Below, in pieces: positions 51,890 to 61,700 of a DNA stretch of 64,000 nucleotides (the stretch's first letter is position 1; each line of letters opens with the position of its first letter). Under the pieces are notes generated by a model. The model searched no databases and was not told the DNA's origin. It saw nothing but the letters and a program-made list of their open reading frames with translations. The translations under genes were made by a program, and so were the position numbers. This DNA is from Millisia brevis NBRC 105863 (GTDB lineage Bacteria > Actinomycetota > Actinomycetes > Mycobacteriales > Mycobacteriaceae): the NCBI RefSeq assembly GCF_001552615.1, contig NZ_BCRN01000014.1, forward strand, positions 122,624 to 186,623. The letters are read 5' to 3'.

Positions 51890-52927
51890 ATGACTTCCAC
51901 ATTGAGCAAGGTCACCTACCGCGAAGCGGTCAAGATCGCCCTCGCCCAGGAGATGCAGCGCGACCCGCGGGTCGTGCAGATCGGTGAGGACCTGCGCGGC
52001 GGCCAGGGCGGCACCAACCCGGCCCTGGCGACCGAGAAGATCGAAGCTTTCGGCGGCGTGCTCGGCGTCACCAAGGGGCTGTGGACCGAATTCGGTTCCG
52101 ACCGCGTGATCGACACTCCCATCACCGAATCCGCGATCGTCGGCATGGCCGCCGGCGCCGCGCTGACCGGCCTGCGGCCGGTCGCCGAGGTCATGTTCAT
52201 GGACTTCTTCGGTGTGTGTTACGACGCGCTCTACAACCAGGCCGCCAAGTTCCGCTACATGTTCGGCGGCAAGGCGAAGACCCCGCTGGTGGTGCGCGGC
52301 ATGATCGGCGCCGGCTTCTCGGCCGCCGCCCAGCACTCGCAGTCGCCGTACAACGTCTTCGCCGCGGTACCCGGCCTCAAGGTCGTCGCCCCGTCGAACC
52401 CGTACGACGTCAAGGGCCTGCTGATCTCGGCGATCCGCGACGACGACCCGGTCGTGTTCTGCGAGCACAAGACCCTCTACGACATGAAGGGTGAGGTCCC
52501 CGAGGATCCGTACACCATCCCGCTCGGTGTCGCGAACTACACCCGGCAGGGCACCGACGTCACCGTCATCGCGCTGTCGGCGATGGTCAACGTCGCCAAC
52601 AATGCCGCCGATGCGCTTGCCGCCGAAGGGATCTCGGTCGAGGTCGTCGACCCCCGGACCGTCTCCCCGCTCGACGAGGAGGGCATCCTCGAATCGGTCG
52701 CCTCGACCGGACGCGTCGTGATCGTCGACGAGTCGGCCGCGCGTTGCGGCTTCGGCCACGATGTCGCCGCGCTGATCGCCACCCAGGCGTTCGGCTCGCT
52801 GAAGGCGCCGATCGAGTTGGTCACCCCGCCGCATACCCCGGTCCCGTTCTCGCCGGCGCTGGAGAAGGAATGGCTGCCCAGCGTGTCCCGGGTGGAGAAC
52901 GCCATCCGCAAGGTGGTGTCGGCATGA
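51890..52927 (+). CDS. acoB: Thiamine-dependent dehydrogenase E1 beta
   Basis: 345 residues from ATG 51890, 11 bp after acoA with GAGGAGA before it. It shows the transketolase-like pyrimidine domain: VVQIGEDLRGGQGGTNP (about 25-41), DTPITESAIVGMAAGAALTG (about 77-96), and the C-terminal transketolase domain ending PPHTPVPFSPALEKEWLPS. It completes the E1 heterotetramer with AcoA. The stop overlaps the E2 start (ATGA). Confidence 0.88.
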   Translation: MTSTLSKVTYREAVKIALAQEMQRDPRVVQIGEDLRGGQGGTNPALATEKIEAFGGVLGVTKGLWTEFGSDRVIDTPITESAIVGMAAGAALTGLRPVAEVMFMDFFGVCYDALYNQAAKFRYMFGGKAKTPLVVRGMIGAGFSAAAQHSQSPYNVFAAVPGLKVVAPSNPYDVKGLLISAIRDDDPVVFCEHKTLYDMKGEVPEDPYTIPLGVANYTRQGTDVTVIALSAMVNVANNAADALAAEGISVEVVDPRTVSPLDEEGILESVASTGRVVIVDESAARCGFGHDVAALIATQAFGSLKAPIELVTPPHTPVPFSPALEKEWLPSVSRVENAIRKVVSA

Positions 52928-54462
52928 GTGAGATCGCCGTCATCGAAATCCCCAAGTGGGGATTGTCGATGGAGGAAGGGACGGTCACCGAATGGCTGGT
53001 GAGCGAGGGTGCCTCGTTCGCCAAGGGTGACCTGATCTGCGAAATCGAAACCAGCAAGATCACCAACCAGTTGGAGGCGCCGTTCGCCGGTGTGCTCCGT
53101 CGGATTATCGCGCAGCCGGGGGAGACCCTTCCGGTGAACGCCCCGATCGCCGTCTCGGCCGATGCCTCGGTCTCCGACGAGCAGATCGCTCAGTTCGTGG
53201 CGGGACTGTCCCCGGCTGCCGCGGCCGCCCCGGCGGCGCCGGCTCCGGCCGCTGCCGCCGCCCCGACCCCGGCGCCCGCCGTGGTGCCGGTCGGGGTCGG
53301 TGCGAGCGCACCCGCGCCCGCGCCGGTGGCTCCCGCGGCGCCGACCGGTCGCACCACGACCCCGGACGCGTTGCGCGGCAGCACCTCCGAGGACGTCTTC
53401 GCGACACCGCACGCCCGCAAGCTCGCGGACGAGCTGTCGATCGACCTCGGTCGGGTCACCGGAAGCGGGCCCGAGGGTCGCGTCTCGGTGAGCGACCTGC
53501 ACGAGGCGATCCGCTCAGCCGGCGGCACCGTCGCCGAGCAGCCTGCGGCTCGTCGGTCGACGGTCCCGGGACGCTCCACCGAGGACGACTCGACCGTCAA
53601 CGCCACCCCGGTCGCTCGGCGGCTGGCCGCGACGTTGGGGATCAACCTGCACGACTGCCGGGCCACCGGCTCGCGCGGTCGGGTCTGCGAAGCCGATGTG
53701 CGCGAGGCGGAACGCCGCTTCGGGCTGATCGCGCAGACCCCCGTTGGTGCCCTCGAGGTGCCGGTGGAGGAGACCGACGTCGAGATCCTCGGTTTCACCG
53801 CGATGCGCAAGGCGATCGCCTCCCGCTTGCAGGAGTCGAAGCGCAATGCCCCGCACTTCCGGTTGACCGTCGATCTCGAGATCGACGAACTGTTGGCGCT
53901 GCGCAAGCAGATCAACGCCACGGTGCCGAAGGTCAAGCTGTCGGTGAACGACTTCATCGTCAAGGCGGTCGCCGCGGCGCTGGTCGCCGTGCCGGATGTC
54001 AACATCCAGTACGACGAGAAGTCCCAGTCGATCCTGCGGTTCGGCACAGCCGATGTGGCGGTGGCGGTTGCGCTGCCCACCGGTCTGATCACCCCGATCG
54101 TGCGCGGTGCGGACGGCAAGTCGCTCGCCCGGATCTCCGGCGAGGTCGCCTCGCTGGTGACCAAGGCGAAGGCCGGCCAGCTCACCCCGGACGAGTTCCA
54201 GGGCGGCACCTTCACGGTGTCCAACCTCGGGATGTACGGGGTCCGCGAGTTCGACGCGATCATCAACCCGCCGCAGGGAGCGATCCTCGCGGTCGGCGGA
54301 GCGCAGGAGCGCCCCGTCTACGTCAAGGGTGAGCTGGTCAAGCGGACCGTCATGACCGTGACCATGTCCTGCGACCACCGCGTCATCGACGGCGCGCTCG
54401 GGGCGACGTTCCTGCAGAAGCTGCGGACCTACGTCGAATCGCCCGCGCTGATGCTGGTCTGA
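52924..54462 (+). CDS. acoC: Dihydrolipoamide acyltransferase E2 with two E3-binding domains
   Basis: 512 residues from ATG 52924. The N-terminal lipoyl domain (1-80) has the lipoyl lysine in EIETSKITN (K45). After an Ala/Pro hinge there are two peripheral-subunit-binding domains: TPHARKLADELSIDL ... SGPEGRVSVSDL (about 161-195) and TPVARRLAATLGINL ... SRGRVCEADV (about 228-262). The catalytic domain ends with CDHRVIDGALGATFL (about 483-497), with H485 and D489 of HxxxDG. Two binding domains are unusual; the family normally has one. It passes the acyl group from E1 to CoA. Confidence 0.92.
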   Translation: MSEIAVIEIPKWGLSMEEGTVTEWLVSEGASFAKGDLICEIETSKITNQLEAPFAGVLRRIIAQPGETLPVNAPIAVSADASVSDEQIAQFVAGLSPAAAAAPAAPAPAAAAAPTPAPAVVPVGVGASAPAPAPVAPAAPTGRTTTPDALRGSTSEDVFATPHARKLADELSIDLGRVTGSGPEGRVSVSDLHEAIRSAGGTVAEQPAARRSTVPGRSTEDDSTVNATPVARRLAATLGINLHDCRATGSRGRVCEADVREAERRFGLIAQTPVGALEVPVEETDVEILGFTAMRKAIASRLQESKRNAPHFRLTVDLEIDELLALRKQINATVPKVKLSVNDFIVKAVAAALVAVPDVNIQYDEKSQSILRFGTADVAVAVALPTGLITPIVRGADGKSLARISGEVASLVTKAKAGQLTPDEFQGGTFTVSNLGMYGVREFDAIINPPQGAILAVGGAQERPVYVKGELVKRTVMTVTMSCDHRVIDGALGATFLQKLRTYVESPALMLV

Positions 54463-54473
54463 GGAGGACTGCG

Positions 54474-55871
54474 ATGACCGAGAAGTACGACGTACTGGTC
54501 GTCGGTAGCGGACCGGGCGGCTACATCGCCGCCATCCGCGCCGCCCAACTCGGACTGCGCACCGCCGTCGTCGAACGCGACAGCCTCGGCGGGATCTGCC
54601 TCAACTGGGGCTGCATCCCGACCAAGGCGCTGCTGCACGGCGCCGATGTCGCGCATACCCTCGCCAACCCCGGGCAACTGGGATTCACGGTCGAGAATGT
54701 GCGCTTCGACATCGAGCAGCTGGTCGCGTTCAGCCGGTCGGTCTCCGATCGACTGTCGAACGGTGTCGGATACCTGTTGCGCAAGAACGGGATCGATCTG
54801 ATCACCGGGACCGCGAAGCTGGCCGACAAGGGTGTCGTCGATGTGACCGGCGCGGACGGTGCCGTGACGCGCTACGGCGCCGACCACATCATCCTGGCGA
54901 CCGGGGCTCGTCCCCGGTCGGTCCCCGGGCTGGTGCCGGACGGCGACCGCATCTGGACCTACTTCCAGGCGTTGGTTCCGCAGGAGCTGCCGCAGTCGCT
55001 GGTCGTGGTCGGCTCGGGCGCCATCGGCGTCGAGTTCGCCAGCCTCTACCGCGATCTGGGCACCGAGGTCACCCTGGTCGAACTCGCACCGCAGATCATG
55101 CCGGTCGAGGACGCCGCGGTCGCCGAGCACGTCCGGTCGCGCTTCGAGAAGCGCGGCATCCGGGTGCACACCGGATCGACGGTGTCCTCCGCGGTGCCGT
55201 CGGCGACCGGGGTGGCGGTCACCATCACCACCCCGGCCGGCCCGGAGGAGTTGACGGTCGATCGGGTACTGGTCGCCACCGGAATCCAGGGCAACGTCGA
55301 GGATCTCGGGCTCGAGGAGGTCGGCGTGGAGACCGACCGCGGCTTCGTCGTCACCGATGAATGGTGCCGCACCTCGGCCTTCGGGATCTACGCGATCGGC
55401 GATGTCGCCGGCGGGCCGTGCCTGGCGCACAAGGCGTCCCACGAGGGCGTGCTGTGTGTCGAGAAGCTCGCCGGGGTGGCGGGGGTGCGTCCGCTCGACA
55501 AGGACTACGTCCCCGGATGCACCTATGCGCGTCCGCAGGTCGCGAGCCTCGGGTTGACCGAGGCGCAGGCGCGGGCGACCGGCCGGCAGATCCGGGTCGG
55601 CCAGTTCGACCTGCAGGCCTCGGGCAAGGCGTTGGCGATGGGGGAGCCGGACGGCTTCGTCAAGACCATCTTCGACGTGCAGACCGGTGAACTGCTCGGT
55701 GCGCACATGGTCGGTCCCGAAGTGACCGAGCAGATCCAGGGATTCGGCATCGCCCGCGCCCTGGAGGCCACCGACCACGACCTGGCCGAGGTGATCTTCG
55801 CGCACCCGACGCTGTCGGAAGCCATGCACGAATCGGTGCTCTCCGCTCTGGGGCGCCCGCTCAACATGTAG
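54474..55871 (+). CDS. lpdA: Dihydrolipoamide dehydrogenase E3
   Basis: 465 residues from ATG 54474 with GAGGAGG before it. FAD motif [17 protein letters not shown] (about 12-28), redox disulfide [13 protein letters not shown] (about 39-51), NAD motif [25 protein letters not shown] segment (about 180-200), and the C-terminal [11 protein letters not shown] (about 443-453) are all present. It reoxidises the E2 lipoyl group. No lipoyl domain is fused to it. It is the last gene of the dehydrogenase block, with a structured gap and lipA downstream. Confidence 0.95.
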   Translation: MTEKYDVLVVGSGPGGYIAAIRAAQLGLRTAVVERDSLGGICLNWGCIPTKALLHGADVAHTLANPGQLGFTVENVRFDIEQLVAFSRSVSDRLSNGVGYLLRKNGIDLITGTAKLADKGVVDVTGADGAVTRYGADHIILATGARPRSVPGLVPDGDRIWTYFQALVPQELPQSLVVVGSGAIGVEFASLYRDLGTEVTLVELAPQIMPVEDAAVAEHVRSRFEKRGIRVHTGSTVSSAVPSATGVAVTITTPAGPEELTVDRVLVATGIQGNVEDLGLEEVGVETDRGFVVTDEWCRTSAFGIYAIGDVAGGPCLAHKASHEGVLCVEKLAGVAGVRPLDKDYVPGCTYARPQVASLGLTEAQARATGRQIRVGQFDLQASGKALAMGEPDGFVKTIFDVQTGELLGAHMVGPEVTEQIQGFGIARALEATDHDLAEVIFAHPTLSEAMHESVLSALGRPLNM

Positions 55872-55878
55872 GACGCGC

Positions 55879-55981
55879 GCGTGTGCAAACCGGAACGTTT
55901 TTCGGCCGCGAAGGAGACTATTGTCTTCGCACCCCCGAAAAGCGGCCGGTTTGCACACGCTGCACCCTCGCAAACGGAGGA
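55879..55981 (+). promoter_or_regulatory. Structured leader with competing hairpins before lipA
   Basis: GCGTGTGCAAACCGG (55879-55893) pairs perfectly with CCGGTTTGCACACGC (55946-55960). Inside it, TTTTCGG (55899-55905) pairs with CCGAAAA (55935-55941) and GCGAAG (55908-55913) with CTTCGC (55925-55930), a nested three-stem hairpin. A third segment, GCAAACGG (55970-55977), copies the left arm with one base missing, so it can also pair with 55946-55954, and it overlaps the lipA Shine-Dalgarno (GGAGG, 55976-55980). The two foldings exclude each other. Confidence 0.55.
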
Positions 55982-55987
55982 ACTGCC

Positions 55988-56974
55988 GTGACCAACCCCG
56001 CCGGGCGCAAGTTGCTGCGCATCGAGGTGCGCAACTCCCAGACCCCGATCGAACGCAAGCCCGAGTGGATCAAGACCCGGGTGCGCACCGGACCCCAGTT
56101 CAAGGAACTCTCGGGGTTGGTCGCGAACGGCGGTCTGAACACGGTCTGCCAGGAGGCGGGCTGCCCCAACATCTACGAATGCTGGGAGGACCGCGAGGCG
56201 ACCTTCCTGATCGGCGGATCGCAATGCACCCGGCGCTGCGACTTCTGCCAGATCGACACCGGCAAGCCGGCGGCGCTCGACACCGACGAGCCGCGCCGCG
56301 TCGCCGAATCGGTGCGCACCATGGGGCTGCGCTATTCGACGATCACCGGCGTCGCCCGCGACGACCTGCCCGACGGCGGCGCCTGGCTCTACGCCGAGAC
56401 CGTCCGCCAGATCCACGCGCTCAACCCGGGCACCGGCGTCGAGAACCTGATCCCCGACTTCAACGGGGTCCCCGAACTGCTCGACGAGGTCTTCGACTCG
56501 CGGCCCGAGGTGCTCGCCCACAACGTCGAAACCGTGCCGCGGATCTTCCGCCGCATCCGCCCGGCGTTCCACTACGACCGCAGCCTCGGCGTCATCACCG
56601 CCGCCCGCGCGGCCGGACTGGTCACCAAGTCGAACCTGATCCTCGGCATGGGCGAGACCATCCCCGAGGTGCACACCGCGATGCGCGACCTGCACGACGC
56701 GGGCTGCGACATCCTGACGATCACCCAATACCTGCGCCCGACGCCGCGCCACCATCCGGTCGACCGGTGGGTCCACCCCAACGAATTCGTCGACCTCGCG
56801 AAGGCGGCCGAGGAGATCGGCTTCATCGGCGTGCTCGCCGGTCCGCTCGTGCGCTCGAGCTACCGCGCCGGCCGGCTGTACCAGCAGGTCATGGACCATC
56901 GGGAGGAGCAGACATGTGCCGCTGCCACGGTGTCGCAGGACGCACCCGGATCACTCGTTCCGGTCGGCCCCTGA
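55988..56974 (+). CDS. lipA: Lipoyl synthase
   Basis: 328 residues from GTG 55988, seven bases after GGAGG. LipA inserts two sulfurs into octanoyl-lysine to make lipoate by radical SAM chemistry. The auxiliary cluster cysteines are in [12 protein letters not shown] (about 48-59), the radical SAM cysteines in CTRRCDFCQ (about 78-86), and the C-terminal serine ligand is in VRSSYRAG (about 290). Placement right behind a lipoate-dependent dehydrogenase suggests a dedicated copy; the usual lipB partner is not in the window. A GAF regulator follows 17 bp downstream. Confidence 0.94.
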   Translation: MTNPAGRKLLRIEVRNSQTPIERKPEWIKTRVRTGPQFKELSGLVANGGLNTVCQEAGCPNIYECWEDREATFLIGGSQCTRRCDFCQIDTGKPAALDTDEPRRVAESVRTMGLRYSTITGVARDDLPDGGAWLYAETVRQIHALNPGTGVENLIPDFNGVPELLDEVFDSRPEVLAHNVETVPRIFRRIRPAFHYDRSLGVITAARAAGLVTKSNLILGMGETIPEVHTAMRDLHDAGCDILTITQYLRPTPRHHPVDRWVHPNEFVDLAKAAEEIGFIGVLAGPLVRSSYRAGRLYQQVMDHREEQTCAAATVSQDAPGSLVPVGP

Positions 56975-56991
56975 TCGGTACCCTGGGAGGC

Positions 56992-58179
56992 GTGATCCAC
57001 CGTCCGCCCACCGTTGGGCCCGGTGTCGACCTGGCGACACGTGCTCGTCAACTCGGCCGGGTTCGCGACGCGGTGTTGTCCGGTGGACGTCCGCCGGAGT
57101 TGCCGCGGCCGATCGTGGCCCGCTCCTGGCAGCGCCTGCGCGACGCCGGGATCACCCCGGAGCGATGTGTGCACCCGTCCGAGGTCGCCGGCTTCACCGA
57201 GGTGGAATTGCGGCGGCTGCGCAGTCCGCTGCGATCGATCCTCCCCGAACTGCGCGAGACGATCGCCTGCATCGCCGACGCCGCCGACTTCGTGCTGGTG
57301 ATCGCCGACGCCGACGGGGTCGTGCTCTGGCGGGAAGGGGCGCGCGGGACTCGCCGGCATGCCGACGATCTCGGCTTCATCGAGGGCGCCGACTGGTCCG
57401 AGGATTCGGTGGGCACCAATGCGATCGGCACCGCGCTGGTCGAGGACGCCTCGGTCCACCTGTTCTCCGCCGAGCACTACGCCGGCCGCCACCAGGGCTG
57501 GTACTGCATCGGCGAGCCGGTGCACGATCCGCGCACCGGCGAGGTCCTCGGTGTCGTCGACATCAGCGGTCCCGCGCTCTCGGAGCATCCGTCGACGATC
57601 GCCCTGGCCCGCACCGCGGTGCGCATCGCCGAGTCGTCGCTCTGGCGTGAACACCGCGAAAGCCTCGACCACCTGCGGGAGGCGTCCGCGCCGACCCTGG
57701 CCGCCCGCGGTCCCGCGCTGGTCGTCGACGCGAACGGCTGGGTAGCCGCCGCGCACGGGCTCGCCGCCCCCGACCGTGTGGCGGCGCCCGAGACCGGCAC
57801 CCCGCTGCTGGTCCCCGGCCTGGGCCTGGCGATCCCCGAGCCGATGGGAGACGGCTGGATTCTGCGCCGCCGCGATACCGAGCCGCGCATCGAACTGGAG
57901 CTCGACTTCGGCGAGAGCCCACGGGCCACCGTGCTCGGCCACGTCACCTGGACGCGCGGCCTCTCCCCGCGGCACGCCCAGATCCTGCGGGCGCTGGTCG
58001 ACGCTCCGCCGGAGGGCCTCGACGCGACCGACCTGAGCATCGCCCTCTTCGGCGAGCCGGACCACATCGTCGCGGTGCGCTCCGAGATCTCGCGGCTGCG
58101 CAAGAAGCTCGGCTCGATCCTCACCACCCAGCCCTACCGCTTCGCCGACGAGGTCCACGTCCGCGTCGTCGCCGCCTGA
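56992..58179 (+). CDS. AcoR-like GAF-domain transcription regulator
   Basis: 395 residues from GTG 56992, seven bases after TACCCT, so probably leaderless or translated with lipA (17 bp gap). The N-terminal part shows the conserved AcoR-type start (RPIVARSWQRLRDAGITPER, about 38-57) and a GAF domain (about 80-215, with DWSEDSVGTNAIGTAL). Unlike classical AcoR there is no AAA+ sigma-54 domain; the C-terminal 90 residues look like a winged helix (LSPRHAQILRALVDAPPEGL, then EISRLRKKLGSIL). It likely senses the dehydrogenase substrate. Confidence 0.8.
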   Translation: MIHRPPTVGPGVDLATRARQLGRVRDAVLSGGRPPELPRPIVARSWQRLRDAGITPERCVHPSEVAGFTEVELRRLRSPLRSILPELRETIACIADAADFVLVIADADGVVLWREGARGTRRHADDLGFIEGADWSEDSVGTNAIGTALVEDASVHLFSAEHYAGRHQGWYCIGEPVHDPRTGEVLGVVDISGPALSEHPSTIALARTAVRIAESSLWREHRESLDHLREASAPTLAARGPALVVDANGWVAAAHGLAAPDRVAAPETGTPLLVPGLGLAIPEPMGDGWILRRRDTEPRIELELDFGESPRATVLGHVTWTRGLSPRHAQILRALVDAPPEGLDATDLSIALFGEPDHIVAVRSEISRLRKKLGSILTTQPYRFADEVHVRVVAA

Positions 58180-58318
58180 CCCGTCCCTCGACGGCTCACT
58201 CACTGCCCGCCGCCGCCCCTGCCCCGGTCCGCGCCCACTGGCCTGCACGTCCATCGAACCCGCGCCCACCCCCGGCGCCCGCCGACCCCCGCGCCCACCC
58301 ACCGACCCGGCGCCACCA

Positions 58319-58366
58319 CGAAAGTGACACTTCCGGCGGTGGGACAGCAGAAAGCGTCACTTTCGC
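58319..58366. repeat. 48-bp palindromic repeat, copy A
   Basis: Ends in perfect 10-bp inverted repeats CGAAAGTGAC (58319-58328) and GTCACTTTCG (58356-58365). The interior reads ACTTCC ... CAGCAGAAAG. It has the same orientation as copy B. Confidence 0.8.
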
Positions 58367-58436
58367 AAGTTCAGGGGTCCCGGGAGGCGCTCCGCCCGCG
58401 CGCGGCCGCGCCGCGCCGATTCGCCGCGCAACGCCA

Positions 58437-58484
58437 CGAAAGTGACACTTTCTATGGTTCAGCCGCAGAAATCGTCACTCTCGC
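58437..58484. repeat. 48-bp palindromic repeat, copy B
   Basis: Ends in CGAAAGTGAC and GTCACTCTCG. The interior carries ACTTTC and GGTTCAGCCGCAGAAA, nearly identical to copy C read from the other strand. Confidence 0.8.
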
Positions 58485-58640
58485 GACCTCGGCGACGCTC
58501 CTGAGCGGCCTGGTCAGTGAGGCTCGGTCGCTGATGGGTTCGGAGCCCTCCACGCGCGCGCCCGAACCCGGTCCGGCCGCCTGCCCACCGCTTCGGCCCC
58601 TCCGCCCACCCGGCGCCGGGACCGCCGAGCCAACCTGGCC

Positions 58641-58688
58641 GGGAAAGTGACAGTTTCTGCGGCTGAACCGAAGAAAGTGTCACTCCGG
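58641..58688. repeat. 48-bp palindromic repeat, copy C (inverted)
   Basis: Read on the minus strand it gives GGAGTGACACTTTCTTCGG, then TTCAGCCGCAGAAACTGTCA, which matches copy B at most positions. The orientation is opposite to copies A and B. Confidence 0.8.
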
Positions 58689-58726
58689 GGGCGGGGAGGG
58701 GCCGGGGCAGGGTGGGGGCGGAGGGG

Positions 58727-61700
58727 TCAGGCGGGGAGGGCGGCGGAGGAGGTGACGGTGCCGTCGCGGACGGTGAGGATTTGGTCGACGTCGCGGACGG
58801 TCTCCAGGCGGTGGGCGATCACCAGGACGGTGCGGCCGGCGGCGAGGCGGCCGATCGCGTCCTGGATGCGTGCCTCGGTATCCGGATCGACCGACGCCAC
58901 AGCTTCGTCGAGGATCAGGATCGGCGAATCCTTCAGCAGCGCACGCGCGATCGACAGTCGTTGGCGCTGCCCACCGGAGAGGCTGGTGCCGGCGTCGTCG
59001 ATCACCGACTCCAGACCGTCGGGCAGCCCGCGAACGACGTCGTCGCATTGGGCGGCTTCAAGCGCCGCCCAGATCTGCTCGTCGGTGGCCTCGGGTCGGC
59101 CGAGGGTGACGTTGTAGCGCACGGTGTCGTTGAAGAGGTACACGTCCTGGTACACCGTCGTCACCAGGCTCATCACGCCATCGGAGCCCAGTTCGCGCAG
59201 GTCGCGGCCGCCGATCAGGATCGCGCCGGAGTCGACGTCCCAGAGGCGGGCGGTCAGGTTCGCGATCGTCGACTTGCCCGATCCCGAGGGGCCGACCAGT
59301 GCGGTGATCGTGCCTGCCGGCGCGGTGAACGAGACATTCCGCAGGACCGTTTCCCGGACGTCGTCGTCCAGAGCCGGATCCTCGCTGTGTCGATAAGAGA
59401 AGGTGACGTCCCGGAACTCGATGGTCGCGTCCGCCGCGACGGCAGGATGCTCGGGCTCGGTCAGGATGGGTGCGTCCCAGACCTCCCCGATCTTGCGGGC
59501 GATCTCCTGCTGGTTGCGCCGATAGCCGGCGAGCACGTTGAGCTCTTGAATCGGCTGGTACACCGTCAGACTGATCACCAGGAAGAGCAGCAACGTCGTC
59601 GCCGAGACCGCCCCCGCCCCGTAGAGGGCGCTGCCCACCAGGATCACCGCGACCAGACCGGATTCGACGGAGATCGCGCCCAGGGCGATCGCCGGGGCCG
59701 CCTGCACGGACATCGCGATGCTGGTGTCCCGCAGGCGATCGACCGCTCCGGCGAACCGGCCACCGATGAACGATCCGGGATTGCCGCGCAGGACGGCGGC
59801 GCCCTTGGCCTGTTCGATCAGAACCATCGTCGCGTCGCGGCGGGCACGATGGACGTCCGCGAAGACGCGGTGATAGATGCGGTCGCTCCAGATGGTGATC
59901 CCGATGAAGATCGGGAAGCCGATCAACGCCGCCAATCCGAGGCGCCAGTCGAGGATCAGCAGGATGACCGACAGGTAGATCGGTTGGATCAGCGCGGCGG
60001 CGACCTGCTGCGGGATGTTCTGGAAGTCGACCATCATCGTGTCGTTGCCGACGAGCGTGGTGATCCGGCCGTTGTCGACGCGGGAGAAGAAGCCCAGCGG
60101 AACATGGCGCAGCCGTTCGACGATCGACAACTGCAGGTCGGCCTTCGAGTCGGCCGCCACCGTCCACACCGTGCCGTTCGCCCATCGAATCGCCAGGAAT
60201 CGGACGAGCAAACCCGCGACGAGCACCCCGGTCACCCACCAGACGAGCGAGCGGTCGAACGGCTCGTCCTCGGTGATGCCGGTGATCGCCGCGTTGAGCA
60301 CCAGGAAGACCGCCAGCAGCGGTATGCCCCGCAGCAGGGATTCGAGGATCAGCTTCGGCACCCCGCGGCGCAGCAGCACCGGCCATCCGCGTCCGAGCAG
60401 GGTGATCCACTGACGGGTGAAGCCCATCTCGCCGAGACCCGGCGTCACGATCGATCGGGCGGCGGCGTCGTAGCCGTCGGCATCGTAACCGTCAACATCG
60501 TAGACGCCGACATCGTGGACATCGACATCCGTTGGAGTGACGCCGGTTTCGTGGGAACGCCGGGAGATGGGCGCATCGGGTGAGGCCGGCGCCGTGCTCA
60601 GATGCCAGCCGCTCGCCCGGGTGTAGGCGTTCCACAGGGTCGCGTAGCCGGGGGAGTGGGCGAGCAGTTCGTCGTGGGTCCCCGCCGCCGAGATACGCCC
60701 GCCGTCGAGGTAGAGGATGCGGTCGCTCGACCGAATGGTGGCCAGCCGGTGAGCGATCGCGATGACCGTTCGCCCGCTGGTGACCGCGTCGATCGCGGCC
60801 AACGTCTCGCGTTCGGTCTGCGCGTCGAGGGCGGCGGTCGCCTCGTCCAGTACGACAACCGGCGCATCGGCGAGCAGGGCCCGAGCGATCGATACGCGTT
60901 GCCGCTCACCGCCGGAAAGGATGCCGCCACCGGCGGGAAGGGCCGTGTCCCAGCCGGACTCGAGGCGATCGGCGACGGCATCGAGCTGGGCGGAGCGGCC
61001 CGCGGCTTCGACCTCGGCATCGGAGGCATCGGGGCGGGCGAGGCGCACATTCTCGCGCAGGCTCGCCGCGAAGATGTACTCGTCCTGTTGGACGAACGCG
61101 ACCAAACGAGCCAGTTCGGCCGATGGGATATCGCGAACGTCGACGCCGCCGATGGTCACCCGCCCGGCGGTTGGATCCCAGAAGCGGGCGATCAACCGGG
61201 CGACGGTCGACTTGCCGGCACCGGTCGGGCCGACCAGCGCATATCGTGCCCCGGCCGGAATGGTCAGCGACACCGAGTCGAGAACCGGGTGCGAGGCGTC
61301 GCTCGGCACCTCCCCATCGGACAATGCCGGGTCGTCATCCGCGGTGGCAACGGCAGGGGAGGCGTCGGGAGGGGAGGCGTCGCTGTCGGCGGCGGTATCG
61401 GCATAGGAGAAGGAGACCTCGTGGAAGGCGACGTCGAAACTCTCGGGGATTCGCGGCGAGGTCGCCTGTGGCAGCGGCGGTTCGGCAAGGATCTCACCGA
61501 TCGCGTCCGCCGCGAACTGAATGCGCGTCATGATGGTGGCGAGCACACCGACCAGGCTGATGATCGGTCCGAGATAGGCCAATCCGATCAGCAGGAACAG
61601 TGCCAACGTCGCGAGGTCGATCGAACCGTCCGCGAATCGCAGCCCCGCCACGGGCAGCAGCAACGCGATCGCGAAGCCGGTGGCGACCATCATGAAGGAC

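Larger units (their letters stand above)
58180..58726. other. 547-bp gap holding three palindromic repeats
   Basis: No coding region with support is seen. The first 140 bp and the segment 58485-58640 are C- and G-rich with runs of CCCACC and CCGCC but no codon-position pattern. The only ordered elements are the three palindromic repeats listed separately. Confidence 0.6.

Noticed and set aside
55879..55987. Simple rho-independent terminator after lpd
   Set aside because: No T-run, and the third segment over the lipA ribosome-binding site makes a switch or operator a better description; plain termination is not excluded.
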